From: Puccinellia tenuiflora
Lineage: Eukaryota; Streptophyta; Magnoliopsida; Poales; Poaceae
Length of the DNA stretch: 64,000 nucleotides
Direction of reading: 5' to 3'
NCBI GenBank assembly: GCA_012064385.1
Contig: QRDG01000527.1
Coordinates: forward strand, 2,308,349 to 2,372,348
The notes below the pieces were generated by a model, which was not told the origin of the DNA, did no database searches, and worked only from the letters and a program-made list of their open reading frames with translations. Of this stretch, positions 13,001 to 24,500 are shown in pieces; positions within the stretch are counted from its first letter, which is position 1, and every line of letters begins with the position of its first letter. A program made the position numbers and the translations under genes.

Positions 13001-13843
13001 CCGGACGGTACCAATGGGTAAAATAGTACACCCCTGCAGGGTTAATCTTTTCGAAAAGCCGTGTCCACGGTTATGGACAACTTGGGAATAGACGATAAGA
13101 CCATAGAGAATATTAACCTAATTGATATGGCAGCTAAAGGTTGCATAATCAACGTGTGACAAAGGTTCACTTCCTCGAGGGTGATTCGAGGGGGTGCCTT
13201 GGTGGAGATGAGTGTGGTTGGTGACAGAAGGGTTCGATGAGAACCTATGATGACAAATGTTACTCTCTTACCCCTTTATGAAAAATACTCTGAGTAGACG
13301 AATGCCATGTGTCCTTTATGTTTCAGTTTATTTAAAACTAGCTTTATGCAAAAAAGGAAATACATATAAAGCTTTAGAGCCTCCGTCAGTCATTGGGCCT
13401 ATATCGCCCTACTAAACTTGCGAGTACGTCGTACTCAGTCTCTCTTTGCTGCCTCTATGTATTTGTATTTCAAAGGAGGACGATACCGAGCAACTAGGTG
13501 GTTTCTTCGTTGACGTCGACTACTAGTCTGGGGTTCCCAGGTGGCAGCTTGGGACCGTGGAACAAGCTGGCTTGGGTGATGGTTATTGTAGGCCTCTTAG
13601 GCCATATATTTGCTTCTTGTTGTTAGACAACACTACCCGCTTCCGCTTGATGATTTGAAGGTCTGTGACCTTTTGCTGTGTAATATTTGTATTCTTCTCA
13701 TTATATGAGTTGCTATATGTTTTGTGTCGTAGAGTCATGCTTTGTGCCAGTTCTGTTCCACAAGTCTCGATCTTTGTATTATACCTTGATGGTTGTGCCA
13801 ACTACATAGCCTCACCGTATAATTCCGAGGTCGGGGCGTTACA
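10079..13843 (+). repeat. Gypsy LTR copy 3 (3765 bp, complete)
   Basis: It begins TGTAACAG after the purine tract of internal copy 2 and ends TTACA at 13843, where the sequence changes at once to a minus-strand gag gene of a different element. It contains the same GC-rich island at about 10730-11525. Its first ~180 bp diverge from LTR copy 2. Confidence 0.9.
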
Positions 13844-14171
13844 GTCCCTCAAGTAGATGTGCCGTGAATCTCACCATCTCAGCGTCGGTGCACTCACAGG
13901 TGACGAGGTCCCTATGCACGGAGCATAGCCAGTCATCGGCTACAATGGGATCAGTTGAAGTAGAGAATTTGTTCGGTCTGAGCCTCAGAAATCTTTGCAG
14001 TCTATCAACTTGGGGTGGTGGTGGCGGCGGTGGAGGTGGTGGTGGTGGCGGCGCATTTTGATTAGCCATGAACTGAGCCATCATTGACATTAGTTGAGTC
14101 TGCGCTGCAATCATTTGTTGTAGCATAGCGTCCGTGTTGTTGTTGTTTTCGGGATCACGACGGGGAGGCAT
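13844..14171 (-). pseudogene. gag: Gag N-terminus, truncated by nested insertion
   Basis: On the minus strand it starts MPPRRDPENN, continues with a polyproline run, and enters the gag core (ADDWLCSVHRDL, FTAHLLEG). That is the start of the conserved tryptophan-containing gag helix seen intact in the tandem array. The frame is lost at 13843, exactly where the LTR of the array begins. The polyproline run of about 13 residues comes from a GGT/GGC repeat at 14013-14052. Confidence 0.85.
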
Positions 14172-14512
14172 CTGTGTTCAGAGAGTACTTAAGCATAGAT
14201 AGATAGATACTAAACAAATATATATACCCGTACAAACAATTGGCAACAAACAACCACACAACAATCAAACAATAGCACAAAAATCCCTGATTTTATCAAA
14301 TCCGAAAATAGACTTTTATACCAATACGATAACGATATAATAGCGATAACATGTGCATTGGTACTGCCATATCACAAGTTGATAAGTCAATACAATAACA
14401 CAAGGACGATGGCGAGGTAAAACTCCAAACGGTACTTATTAAGGTCTTACAAAACGATACTCGCATAAACGTTGCATAGCGAGGAATAACTATAAGATGG
14501 AGGTCACACTAG
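14172..14512 (-). other. Spacer between accessory ORF and gag
   Basis: AT-rich leader between two frames of the minus-strand gypsy element. No frame or structure is recognised. Confidence 0.5.
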
Positions 14513-15382
14513 TCACTTCTTGAAGAGCTTGCGATAGGCGCGCGAGTTCATGCACTTGCGCTTCCTCCCACGAGTGTTCATCGCCGGCGTGTCTTCTTCA
14601 TCGCTTGAGATGAAGTGGATCACCTCCTCGGGGTCTTCCTCCTCTTCATCCTCAATTGGCACTTGCGGTTCTGCAGCCCCATTCCCGGCATCATCATCGC
14701 CGCCTTCATCATCATCATCACTATCGTCATCATCATCATCAGCGGGTGGTGGTGGTGGCGGGTTGAGCTGAGCTTTGAGTGCAGCTATCAGCTCGTCCTT
14801 CTCCAAGTTTTGTTGCTGCAGTTCGTTGATTTGCTCTCCCATGTGTTCAACAAGAGTGTGCGCAGCCTGCAGCTCTTGGGTCTGTGTGTTGATGACGGCC
14901 TTGGCTTGATCTCTCAGCGTCATCTCTATATTCACTCTCTTCTCAAGGTCAAAGGTATAGCACTCCATGTCCTCCATGTGCTTCTCAAGTGTGGGAAGAT
15001 TCAGCCTAGTTCCCGTAGTCACCACTGGCACTCCAATCTCATCCCTCCTCCCACAGATGTGGAAAAAGGAATCCTCCGGTATCTCCTCGTGGTGAATGTA
15101 GCACAGACGGGACATAAGATCAAACATCGCTGTGTTGATTCCTTCTTGCCATGTTGGGTAAGTCTTGGAGTAGTCCACCGGCTCGAAGTTTGGAGTCGTA
15201 GGGTCACCCCGCATGATGGTGCGCACTTCCCAACGCTCCACGCCGGGCACGTTGGTGTTCACCATCCTTCCCTTGAAGTATGGTAGAGGGAGATGCAGCA
15301 TCCCTACCAACTCAAACAATTGCCTCCCAAAAGCATACTCGGAAACCACTCCAACATAGGCCGTCTCGGTGTAGTCTCCCAT
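14513..15382 (-). CDS. Accessory ORF upstream of gag in gypsy element, 289 aa
   Basis: An uninterrupted frame lies between the primer site and gag. I do not recognise a catalytic domain. The N-terminal half is globular (MGDYTETAYVGVVSEY start, with Cys/His residues around CYIHHEE and FFHICGRRDE). Residues about 140-205 are rich in E, Q and L with a heptad-like pattern that suggests a coiled coil. A proline run and a strongly acidic tract (Asp/Glu runs) follow at about 208-265. The C-terminus is basic (TRGRKRKC, RKLFKK), resembling a nuclear-localisation signal. Extra ORFs next to gag are known in several plant gypsy lineages, with functions mostly unassigned. The intact frame in a disrupted element suggests it was maintained until recently (inference). 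Confidence 0.7.
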   Translation of the reverse strand: MGDYTETAYVGVVSEYAFGRQLFELVGMLHLPLPYFKGRMVNTNVPGVERWEVRTIMRGDPTTPNFEPVDYSKTYPTWQEGINTAMFDLMSRLCYIHHEEIPEDSFFHICGRRDEIGVPVVTTGTRLNLPTLEKHMEDMECYTFDLEKRVNIEMTLRDQAKAVINTQTQELQAAHTLVEHMGEQINELQQQNLEKDELIAALKAQLNPPPPPPADDDDDDSDDDDEGGDDDAGNGAAEPQVPIEDEEEEDPEEVIHFISSDEEDTPAMNTRGRKRKCMNSRAYRKLFKK

Positions 15383-15578
15383 CTAAAATTTTGAAGAGAA
15401 GAGAATTATGAGATTCAAATGAACATGGTAAGAATTTACAAGACAAAATAAATAAGGTGCTGTAAAAGAACAATATGTAATTTCAAATAATAAAAGCATT
15501 TCGAAAATTAACCAATAAAAGGGCCATCCTAAATTTTCTATCCAATCCTATGGTTTTCGAGCCTACAGGCAACATTAC

Positions 15579-15590
15579 GCTCTGATACCA
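15579..15590 (-). other. Primer-binding site of minus-strand gypsy element
   Basis: The + strand reads GCTCTGATACCA, so the minus strand has TGGTATCAGAGC just inside the LTR end at 15594. This fixes the LTR boundary and the orientation. Confidence 0.85.
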
Positions 15591-15593
15591 TCT

Positions 15594-18489
15594 TGTGGCG
15601 CCCTCGCTTGGAAAAGCAAGGCCACGTAGTGAAATATGCTATTCCCTGGATCGAGTATGGATAGCAACTCACAAAAGATGTAATATCATGCATCAATGTC
15701 AAATATTATTATAACGCGATACGAATGATCCAGGAGTAAAATAATCCCTTACAACTTTGCATAGCCGAGGCTAGCTTTAAAAGAGTAAAGAGTTCAACAA
15801 TTTATTCAGAGTTCACACGCAGCAATATAATAGCACAGAGCTCCTTCATCTCCATGAGCCACTGGCGATCATGTTGGTTGTAAGCTCGAAGACACGTCTC
15901 ACTCATCGTCGTAGTAGCCTACAACATTTAACGTTGCAGCCCAGCGAATTTGGGTCAATACCTTGTAACAGGCCGGCAAGTGAATACTATGGTGGATTAT
16001 AAAATGGCAAGACTAATACTACAAGCATATCTGGCTGGTGGGGCTGAAGGCTATTGCATAAAGCCAATTTTGTCCTACTTTTCACAAACATTTTATTCTC
16101 AACTTTTTAATATGAGACACACGCATGGAACGCACCCAAGGTCTCATATACCCGAGTTCACCTATCAAATTTTATTATGAAATTGGAATGAAGAGATCCT
16201 CCGACAACTTCCTTGCTTAGCTACTCAAAATTGTCCGTAACCGGGGACACGGCTATGATCATAGTTTTATTACTCTCGAGAGTTTGTGACACTTTCCCCA
16301 CTAGACTCGGTCGACCCATTCCATCCTTAACCCTCATTTAGTGAAAAGGAAAGGAGAAGACTGAGACGAGACCTTTTGGAAGCTCTTTCCCAACCACTAC
16401 TGGCTTGACCCGTTCCAACCTACATCCCCTACATCTGCTTGTCAAGCCGAGTCGGTTCCATGCTACTTACTTGGTCAAGACAGAGCCCATATGACTAGTG
16501 GCTGCACTGGAAGCAACTAATCATGGAGTGACATCGAATCTCAATACCCTGGGTGGCCATCCACAAGTGCACATACTCAGGTTCACACCATGAAAATGGG
16601 CCTGAGCAGCCACTCAACTTAAACATCTGAAGCCATCCATTTCCACCCAGGTGGTTCATTAATTTAGTAGAACTTTCACCTAACTTACTACAGCAAAAAC
16701 TTTCACAATTGCAGCAAGCATTTCTACTAAATTAGTATAGGTACCTAGTCAACAGGAAAAGATCTAACAGGCTTGCATAGCATAATTAAAACAGTAGTAA
16801 ACCTATCATGCAACTACTAAGATAATCTATAATGCAATAACAAAATAATAGGTCCTTCATGAGCTTGTGTATACACTTGCCTTGATCGTTGTTCGGGTTG
16901 TCACAGCACTCACAGTACGTCTGGCACTCCTCACAATCTATTCAAACAATGAGCACCAATTCAATACAACAAGCAATCATAGTGGCAATACAAAAAATAA
17001 TATGAATGCATGAAATGAAAGCTAACACTCCACAATTTAAAGAAATAAAATTATATTAAAGTTTCTGTTGTCTAACATATGCATGATGATCATGATCACA
17101 ATTTTTACAGTGTTTAATAATTTATAAAATAATACATAGGCCAAAATACCTTATTTTATGATTCTGTAAAAATCATTTAAATGCATGATGCAAAGGTGCA
17201 ATTTGAACACACCACTGGATAGAAAACATTTTTCCAAGCATTTTGATATAAAGTTTGCAATTTTTGGACAAGTGGATCAAAAGATATGATTTTACAAGTT
17301 TGCTCATAAATCTGTCATTTTATTCAATTTTCTGGAATTACAAGTCAGCCGGGCTGACTGGGTTGCTGACTGGGCACTGATTCAGCAGCCACACGGTGCG
17401 ACACTATTGGTATGTACCGATTCGGTAAAGGAAAAGAAAGAGGTCGTTGGATCGAGATCCAACGGACCACAACGCAAGCATCCGTGCCCGGCGGTGCTAG
17501 GTCACCGGAGCACGGTGGCGACGGCGGCGACAAGCGCATTCCCGGCGTGCGGAGGCTTCCCAGGACGATTTCGTCCTACCTCGGTGACGGCGGCGCCGAG
17601 GTGGACTTGGTGGCGCGGTCCTGGGCTTCGGTTCCTTCTCCTCTTCTCGGAATCGTTCGCCGGAGTTTGAGACGGCGGCGGTCCGAGACGGCGGTGGACG
17701 GGTCCGGCGACCTGGCGAGCAAACGAGCACCAAATGGTGTCAAAACGAAAGATCAAGGAGAGGGGAGGGAGATAGGGTGCAGAGGAGAGTCGGAGGTCGC
17801 CGGAGTTGGCCGCGGCGTGCGCGCTTACCGGTGGAGGACGGCGGCGTCGCGAGCCCCGATTCGAGCAGCCTGGCGGCGGGCCTGCTAGGGTTTCGGGGGG
17901 AGGTGAGAGAGGAAGGGCAGGGGCTTAAGAAGGCGGGGTGCTCGCGTTGATTGTGAAGGAGAAACACCCGCAATCAAGGCGGCGTCCACCGGCGGTTTCC
18001 GTTTCCGGGTGGGGTCGATTTGGGGAGAGGACGGTGACGTCAGCTTACGGGCGGGTCCCGCGGTCAGCGAGAGAGAGAGGGAGGCGCGGGAGGCTGCTGG
18101 CGGGCTGGTGCTGCGCACGCGGTTGGGCCGCCGTTGGGTTGGTTCGGCCGGAACGGCCGGTTCCTTTTTTTTTGTTCTCATTTCTTTTTCTATTTTCTGT
18201 TTTTCCAAATACTTTCAAAAAATAGAGTCAAACCAAAACAGAAAAATTTGAATAAATACTTTTTGGAAAGCTTGTTCTATATAGAACACATTGGCACATA
18301 GTTTTCAATTAAACAAAGAGAAAATAATTGATTTAGTGACAAGGGTTGCTTAGCACCCTATTATGTCAAAACAAAATATTTAAACCAAAATTAAAATTAA
18401 AGATTCAAAACAAGATTTTATATGCAATAAAACATGATGCTTATGAATGAATGCATGCTTATGCATTTTTGAAAATTTGGGATGTTACA
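15594..18489 (-). repeat. 5' LTR of minus-strand gypsy element (2896 bp)
   Basis: On the minus strand it starts TGTAACATCCC at 18489 and ends GGCGCCACA at 15594 next to the primer site. A GC-rich block at about 17400-18170 inside an otherwise AT-rich LTR gives overlapping frames on both strands and mirrors the GC island of the unrelated array LTR. No partner LTR is in the window. Confidence 0.85.
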
Positions 18490-18508
18490 TAAATGTACTC
18501 TGTAGACA

Positions 18509-21500
18509 CTAACATGTGTAGGGCACAGCCTGAAATGGATCTTGAGCCACAGCCTGGGGAGTCAGATCCTGGAACAGAACCTTCCGAGCAGATGAATTTG
18601 TAATCTCCTTCATGCTGTTATATAATAGAACATAACACTTTTATCAGTTAAGGTAAATAGGAAGAAGAGCCATTATTAAGAGGAAAAAATAATAAGAACA
18701 ACTATATTATATTAACATACCGGAGTCCAGATGGTTTCACAACGGATGGTGGTGTCTGTAGAAGAGTCGTCTCAGAAGGAGCCTGTTAGTCAAAGTTTGC
18801 AAATATCAAAACTGAGAGGAAATGATCATAAAAGCAGTATTGTACATCACATGAAACTAATGAGCAACTTATGGGAAAAAATATTTATGTATAGCATTTT
18901 TGAGCAAGGGACACTAAAGCAGCAACAACCATTAGGATATGAACATGTGCCATTAGTATAGATGAGGGAGAACTAATATATATGTATATGTCAGCAGTTT
19001 AATAAAACTTGGATCAATAAGTAGACATAGTTTGGTATGAATATATAATACAACAGTAACAGAAGAATCCTAACACGTGAACAGGAGGAGTCAAACTCAC
19101 CACAGAGTTGTCACCATCAGTGGAGATAGGAAGTTGAGGCCCTCCAGCGTCAGTGTCTGGGGAAGGTGCCTGGCTTAATATAGCTAGGTTTGCTAGGGCA
19201 ATCCCAGAGGGAGCTAACCCACTATTACCAGAGCTGCTGGTCGAAGCTAATGCCAGTCCAGTATTACGACGAAGAGCAGAAGAATGAGGCTGTTTTCCAT
19301 ATTGCTCATCAATCCTATGAACTTGATAGGACGGTTTGCCTGAACCTGGTTCAAAGCTTTTGGTTGTCACTGAACCAACGAACCGGTACTTCCTGGACAC
19401 AACAACAGCTAGTTCTCTAGGAGTGGTCTGATCTGAGCGGGCAGACTCGATAACCTGGTCCAAAGTTGTAGTCTGTGAAACTCCAGCCCGAAGCAAAGTT
19501 ATCAGCGCCTTGCCAACTAACTCTTTGCCCATTCTATCAAAGAACACGAGCTCAACCTCGCCAGTTCCATCAGATGCAACATAACAGATTCGATACCTGT
19601 AAAACCAATATTGATCAGCAAGTTGGTAAGCAGAGCATGATCTGTACTAACAGTGTGCGAACCAAGGTAATCACCTAGGCATCGCGTTTTTGCCAACACA
19701 TGTTGCATCAGAACACCTATACGCATCACCAAATGGAACAGTTGTTTTATGGCAAGTTGTACATGAACAGAACCACCACCGTTGACCTGGACTAAGTTTT
19801 GTGATAACAACAGTGCAGAAGAACTTTGTTTTCTGCATAGAAATAGGAGAATGTCACATTCAAATGAAGAATGCGTTGGCAAAAAAGGAAAATAGTAAAT
19901 GTAGGTAAATACATCATGATCCCAGATGTTTAACTCAACCAACTCAGAGACTGTCTTTATTTCGAGATCGACTTGGGCACTGATCTCAGCGGCAGATTTC
20001 CCTGGAAGTAAAATGTTCTGAACAGCAGGAATACTATCCTTTAACCTATGAAAGTAAAATAAAGCTAATAAGAATGAGGCATATAGAACACTCGTGGATG
20101 GGAAAGATCAAATTAGTTTCGACATGTGCATAATAATTACCTTGCACGCAACTCATTGATTTCAGGTAAATCTTCATTAATGTACCAACGACACGGAGCA
20201 CTACCGCTAAGTCCCCTTTGACCTGTGAAAAGGAGAATGGGAAATAGATTGGTAGAGGATGAAGTTAAGGATGCACTGATATCTGATCTGCTCTGAGGAA
20301 AATACTTACCTTGGTATGGTTTCACCAATGTACCAACAAAGATGGCTATAACTGGCTCCTTTTCAGCTAATTGGAGCAACCTTTCTCCCTCAAAAGCAAG
20401 TGCACGTTCACCCCATAGGATAATAGTAATCTGGTTACCACTATAAATAGATTGGGGAAGAAGGTTGAAAACATAAATATCTAACAAAGAACAAAAAAAA
20501 CTATGCGACTTATAGCAAACAAACTCACTTGATATCACTCAGGTAAACAACCCTTTTGGTTGATGGTGCAGCACGATTAGCGCTGTGGTACTGAGTAGAA
20601 TGAGAAACACATGTGATGATGCCAAGTACATCTACACATATAGAACTATTGAAGGTTGTCCTTGTTTGTAAATATGTAGTTTACACTAGGCCTAATATGT
20701 AAAACTTCTTTGTAATATAAAGGAGGAATGAGAGACCTGCTGAGTAAGAACAGCGGAGAGAAATCCAGAAATTCCCCCCAACAACTACATGGTATCAGAG
20801 CAGGAGTCGCCGGTCGGCCCTTGCCTGTGGTGAATCGGCCCTTGCTGGTGGTGAATTGGTCAGCAGCGCAAGTGCGGAGCTGCAGGTGCGAAGCCTGTTT
20901 CGAGGTGCGGAGCAGCGGCGGATCCTGGAGGGGACAGCGGCGCTGGTGGAGTAAGTGTTGCAGGAAGATAGGTCGTGGTGGTGGCTGCCGGCGCCGAATC
21001 GGCGGCATTACAGGGAGCTCCGGGCGTTCAGGGTCCTCGCTGCAAGCAGTGGAAGCAGGTTCAGGTGGAGGCAGTCCTGGGCGGACGGGTACTAGTCAGG
21101 CGGAGGTGCAATTGCGAGTGTGTGTGCAGAGGAGCAAAGCAGGTAAGGTGCGGCTGCTCAGAATCAGAGGCTTCCGAGGCATCGGCCGGCAGCGCACGCG
21201 AGTATACGACCTGCAGGTCTTCGGCGCTGGGTCGTGGTGGTCAAGAAGGAGAGCAGGTTGAGCTAGGCCTTGGGGGTGTTGTTGGTGTTGGAAGAAGAAG
21301 CAAAAGAAGGAGCTACTACTTTGAGGATTGGAACAAGAAATTGTGGGTGATTTGGGTATTGCTAAGTTGCAAGTCTGTAGCAAAGTGATGGATGTGAAGT
21401 ATAAGGTACTGCCCAGAATGATTGGTAAGCCACGGGGAAGTTCAAAGATTGGTGAAGGATGTACTGTTGGTATTGCAAAACCTTGGCAACGAGTTGGCGA

Positions 21501-24500
21501 TTGGCTATGTCCAAACATGAGCTGTAGAAACATAAACTTTGCCTTTCGAAAGGTATGTAATCTGTGTGGAGCTGCTATCCCTACAGGTGTTGGTGATTCA
21601 GGTGTTGATGGTGGAAAGTCACGCACTGTTACAGTCAGGATGACTATGGATGAGTTGGAAAAATGGTACAAGTTCAAGGGTATGAAACAAGATGATACGA
21701 AGATTTGCGAAGCTGCTGCTATCTCAGATGGTCATTGTGGCAATATCTCGGCTTCTAAAGAATCTGCTCGCAATGGTACACGATGGTTGATTGATTCAGG
21801 TGCATCTCGACATATGGCTGGTTCCTATAGAGAATTTCATGATTATGTTCCTGAGATGGGTAAACAGAGTGTTAAATTGGCCGATGGTTCAGCTCAAGCC
21901 ATCATGGGTTCAGGAAAAGTTATATGTAATCCGAACTTGTCACTTTCATCTGTGCTTCATATTCCCACATTCCCACTTAATCTCATGTCCATAAGTTGTA
22001 TTACAGAGGAGCTTAACTTGTGCTGCTATTTTCTTCCCAAAATGGTGTATATTTCAGGAACTTGGAACCGGGAAAAAGCTCGGAATGGTGAGCTTACATG
22101 ATGGTTTATATTACCTGGACAAGGAAGTATCACCTTCTGTTGCAGCAGCTGTGTTATCTTCATCACCATTAGAAGAGTTTCTACTGCAACATCGCAGGTT
22201 GGGTCATATGTCATTTCCTATTCTGAGTCACCTTTATCGTGATCTTTATAATAAAGTTAAGAAGGAGAAACTAGTATGTGATGCATGTCAACTTGGAAAG
22301 CAAACTAGAAGCTCTTATGTGCTAACTGATAATCGGAGTAACACACCACTTGAAGTTATTCATTCTGATGTCTGGGGTCCTAGTGGAGTTCAAGCTCTAA
22401 ATGGTTACCGCTCATTTGTTACCTTCATTGACTGCTGTACCAGAGTCACTTGGGTTTATGTGTTGAGGAACAAGTATGATGTGTTTGAATGCTTCGTTGA
22501 TTTTCATAATATGATCAAAACTCAATATAATGCGTGCATGAAAATATTTCGTACCGATAATGGGACGGAGTATGTGAACAAGAAATTTGACAAATACTTG
22601 TCCAGTTTTGGGATTATTCATCAAACAACTTGTCCAGGTACCTCTGAACAAAATGGCTTGGCCGAAAGGAAAAACAGACACCTTTTGGAGGTTACCCGGT
22701 GTTTAATGATGGCTATGAATGTACCAAAATTTCTGTGGAGTGAGGCAGTGATGACAGCAGCATACCTGATAAATAGAATGCCATCTAGAGTACTTGAGTA
22801 TAAAGCTCCAATAGAATGTTTAACTGGTGAGATTTCTTATGTGGTTCCACCAAAAGTATTCGGGTGTGTGTGCTTTGTGAAAGATTATAGACCTTCTGTG
22901 AGCAAGCTTGATCCAAGAGCTCTAAAGTGTGTGTTTGTGGGGTATTCGGGAAAACAGAAGGGATATAAATGTTGGTGCCCATCAGAAAAACGAATGTTTG
23001 TGAGCATGGATGTAGTTTTCAGAGAACATCAACCATTTTATGGAGAACCTGTGGACTTAACTGATGTCTTTCCTGATCTATATGGTGATGATGTTTCAGA
23101 TCTGAACAGCGAAGCAGGGGGAGACAAAGAAGTAGAGAGTAACCGTACTACATCAAGGGAAATAGTGGTTGGAGTAATACCACGAGAAGACGGACATGAA
23201 GATAGAAATGTGGGTTCTACAGAAGAAGAACAAGGTACATCAGGTGAAGAACAAGATAGAAATATGGGTTCTACAGAAGCAGAACAAGGTACATCAGGTG
23301 GTGCACCACGGTGGCCAAAACCAAATGAAGAACAAGAGGTTCGAGTGTACTCGCGAAGACACAGAGCTGAGAATGATCAAGTGCAGGGGGAGGAAGATAC
23401 TTCATTGGGTCAGAATCCTGAAGCTCAAGTTCAGCTAGACTCGCATAGCTCAGGTTCAAGCCCCTCTGCTAGTGATGGTACAGTTTCTGCTCCATTTGAG
23501 GATCTAGATATCCCTATAGCTCAGAGAAAACAACCCCGCTCCACTGCTGGGAAACTGCCATCAAATTTGTCCCAATATGATGTCTCTAATTATGTTTCAT
23601 ATTCATCTATGGGCCCCCAATACAAAGCATTCATAGCTGCACTGGACTCTACTTTACCTATACCACGTAACTGGCAGGAAGCAAAACAATACCCAGAATG
23701 GAGGAAAGCTATGATGGAGGAGATGGAAGCGCTTGACAAGAACAATACTTGGGTACTTACTACTCTTCCTCCTAATAAAAAGATTGTTGGTTGTAAATGG
23801 GTATTTACTGTGAAACAAAATCCAGATGGTAAAGTGGAAAGATATAAAGCTAGATTGGTGGCAAAGGGCTATAGCCAAACTTATGGAGTGGATTATGATG
23901 AGACTTTCGCACCAGTGGCGAAAATGAACACTATTAGGGCCCTCATATCTATAGCAGCTAATAATAAATGGAAATTATTTCAAATGGATGTTAAAAATGC
24001 TTTTCTTCATGGAGATTTGGAGGAAGAGATTTATATGGAGATTCCCCCTGGGTTTGGTACACAAGAAACAGAGGGTAAAGTGTGTAGTCTGAACAAGTCT
24101 TTATATGGTTTGAAACAATCACCAAGAGCTTGGTTTGGAAGGTTTAGTAAGGAAGTTTGTTCTTTGGGGTACCAACAAAGTAATGCTGACCACACATTGT
24201 TTTACAAGCAACGTCTTGGTAAGATTACTATACTTATGGTATATGTTGATGACATAGTGATTACAGGTGATGATGTTGAAGAAATTAAGCGCCTGAAGAA
24301 GATGCTAGCAAGAACATTCGAGGTCAAAGATTTGGGTCATCTGCATTATTTTCTGGGAATTGAAGTGGTATACGGTGCACAAGGTATTTATCTTTCACAA
24401 AGAAAGTATGTTCTTGACTTACTTAATGACACTGGCATGTTAGGGTGCAGACCGGCATCTACACCCATTGAGCAGAATCATCGCAGTCTAGCAGAGTCAG

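Larger units (their letters stand above)
1..13843 (+). mobile_element. Tandem non-autonomous Ty3/gypsy array, LTR-I-LTR-I-LTR
   Basis: Three copies of one long LTR alternate with two copies of one internal domain, all in the same orientation. The order is LTR 1-1569 (cut by the window start), internal 1570-3933, LTR 3934-7713, internal 7714-10078, LTR 10079-13843. LTRs begin TGTAACAG and end TTACA. A primer site TGGTATCAGAGC follows each upstream LTR and a purine tract (AAGGGGGGTAG) precedes each downstream one. The internal domain is only about 2.36 kb and codes for gag plus the start of an aspartic protease, with no reverse transcriptase, RNase H or integrase, so mobility must have depended on proteins from elsewhere. 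The array ends abruptly at 13843 inside the gag gene of another gypsy element. The left end and its target-site duplication lie outside the window. Unequal LTR recombination is the usual origin of such arrays (inference). Confidence 0.9.
13844..18489 (-). mobile_element. Second Ty3/gypsy element, 5' portion, minus strand
   Basis: Read on the minus strand this is a 5' LTR (18489-15594), a primer site (15590-15579), an accessory ORF (15382-14513) and the first ~110 codons of gag, cut at 13844 by the tandem gypsy array. The remainder, including pol and the 3' LTR, would lie beyond the left window edge. Its gag differs from that of the array, so this is another family. The outer end at 18489 lies 20 bp past the stop codon of the Helitron RPA gene. 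The element therefore landed in that transcription unit's 3' region and was later split itself. Confidence 0.85.

Noticed and set aside
14013..14052. GGT/GGC run as an independent regulatory microsatellite
   Set aside because: It encodes the polyproline part of the gag N-terminus on the minus strand.
17345..18208. Pro/Arg-rich frames in the minus-strand gypsy LTR
   Set aside because: GC-rich composition artefact inside an LTR with bounded ends.
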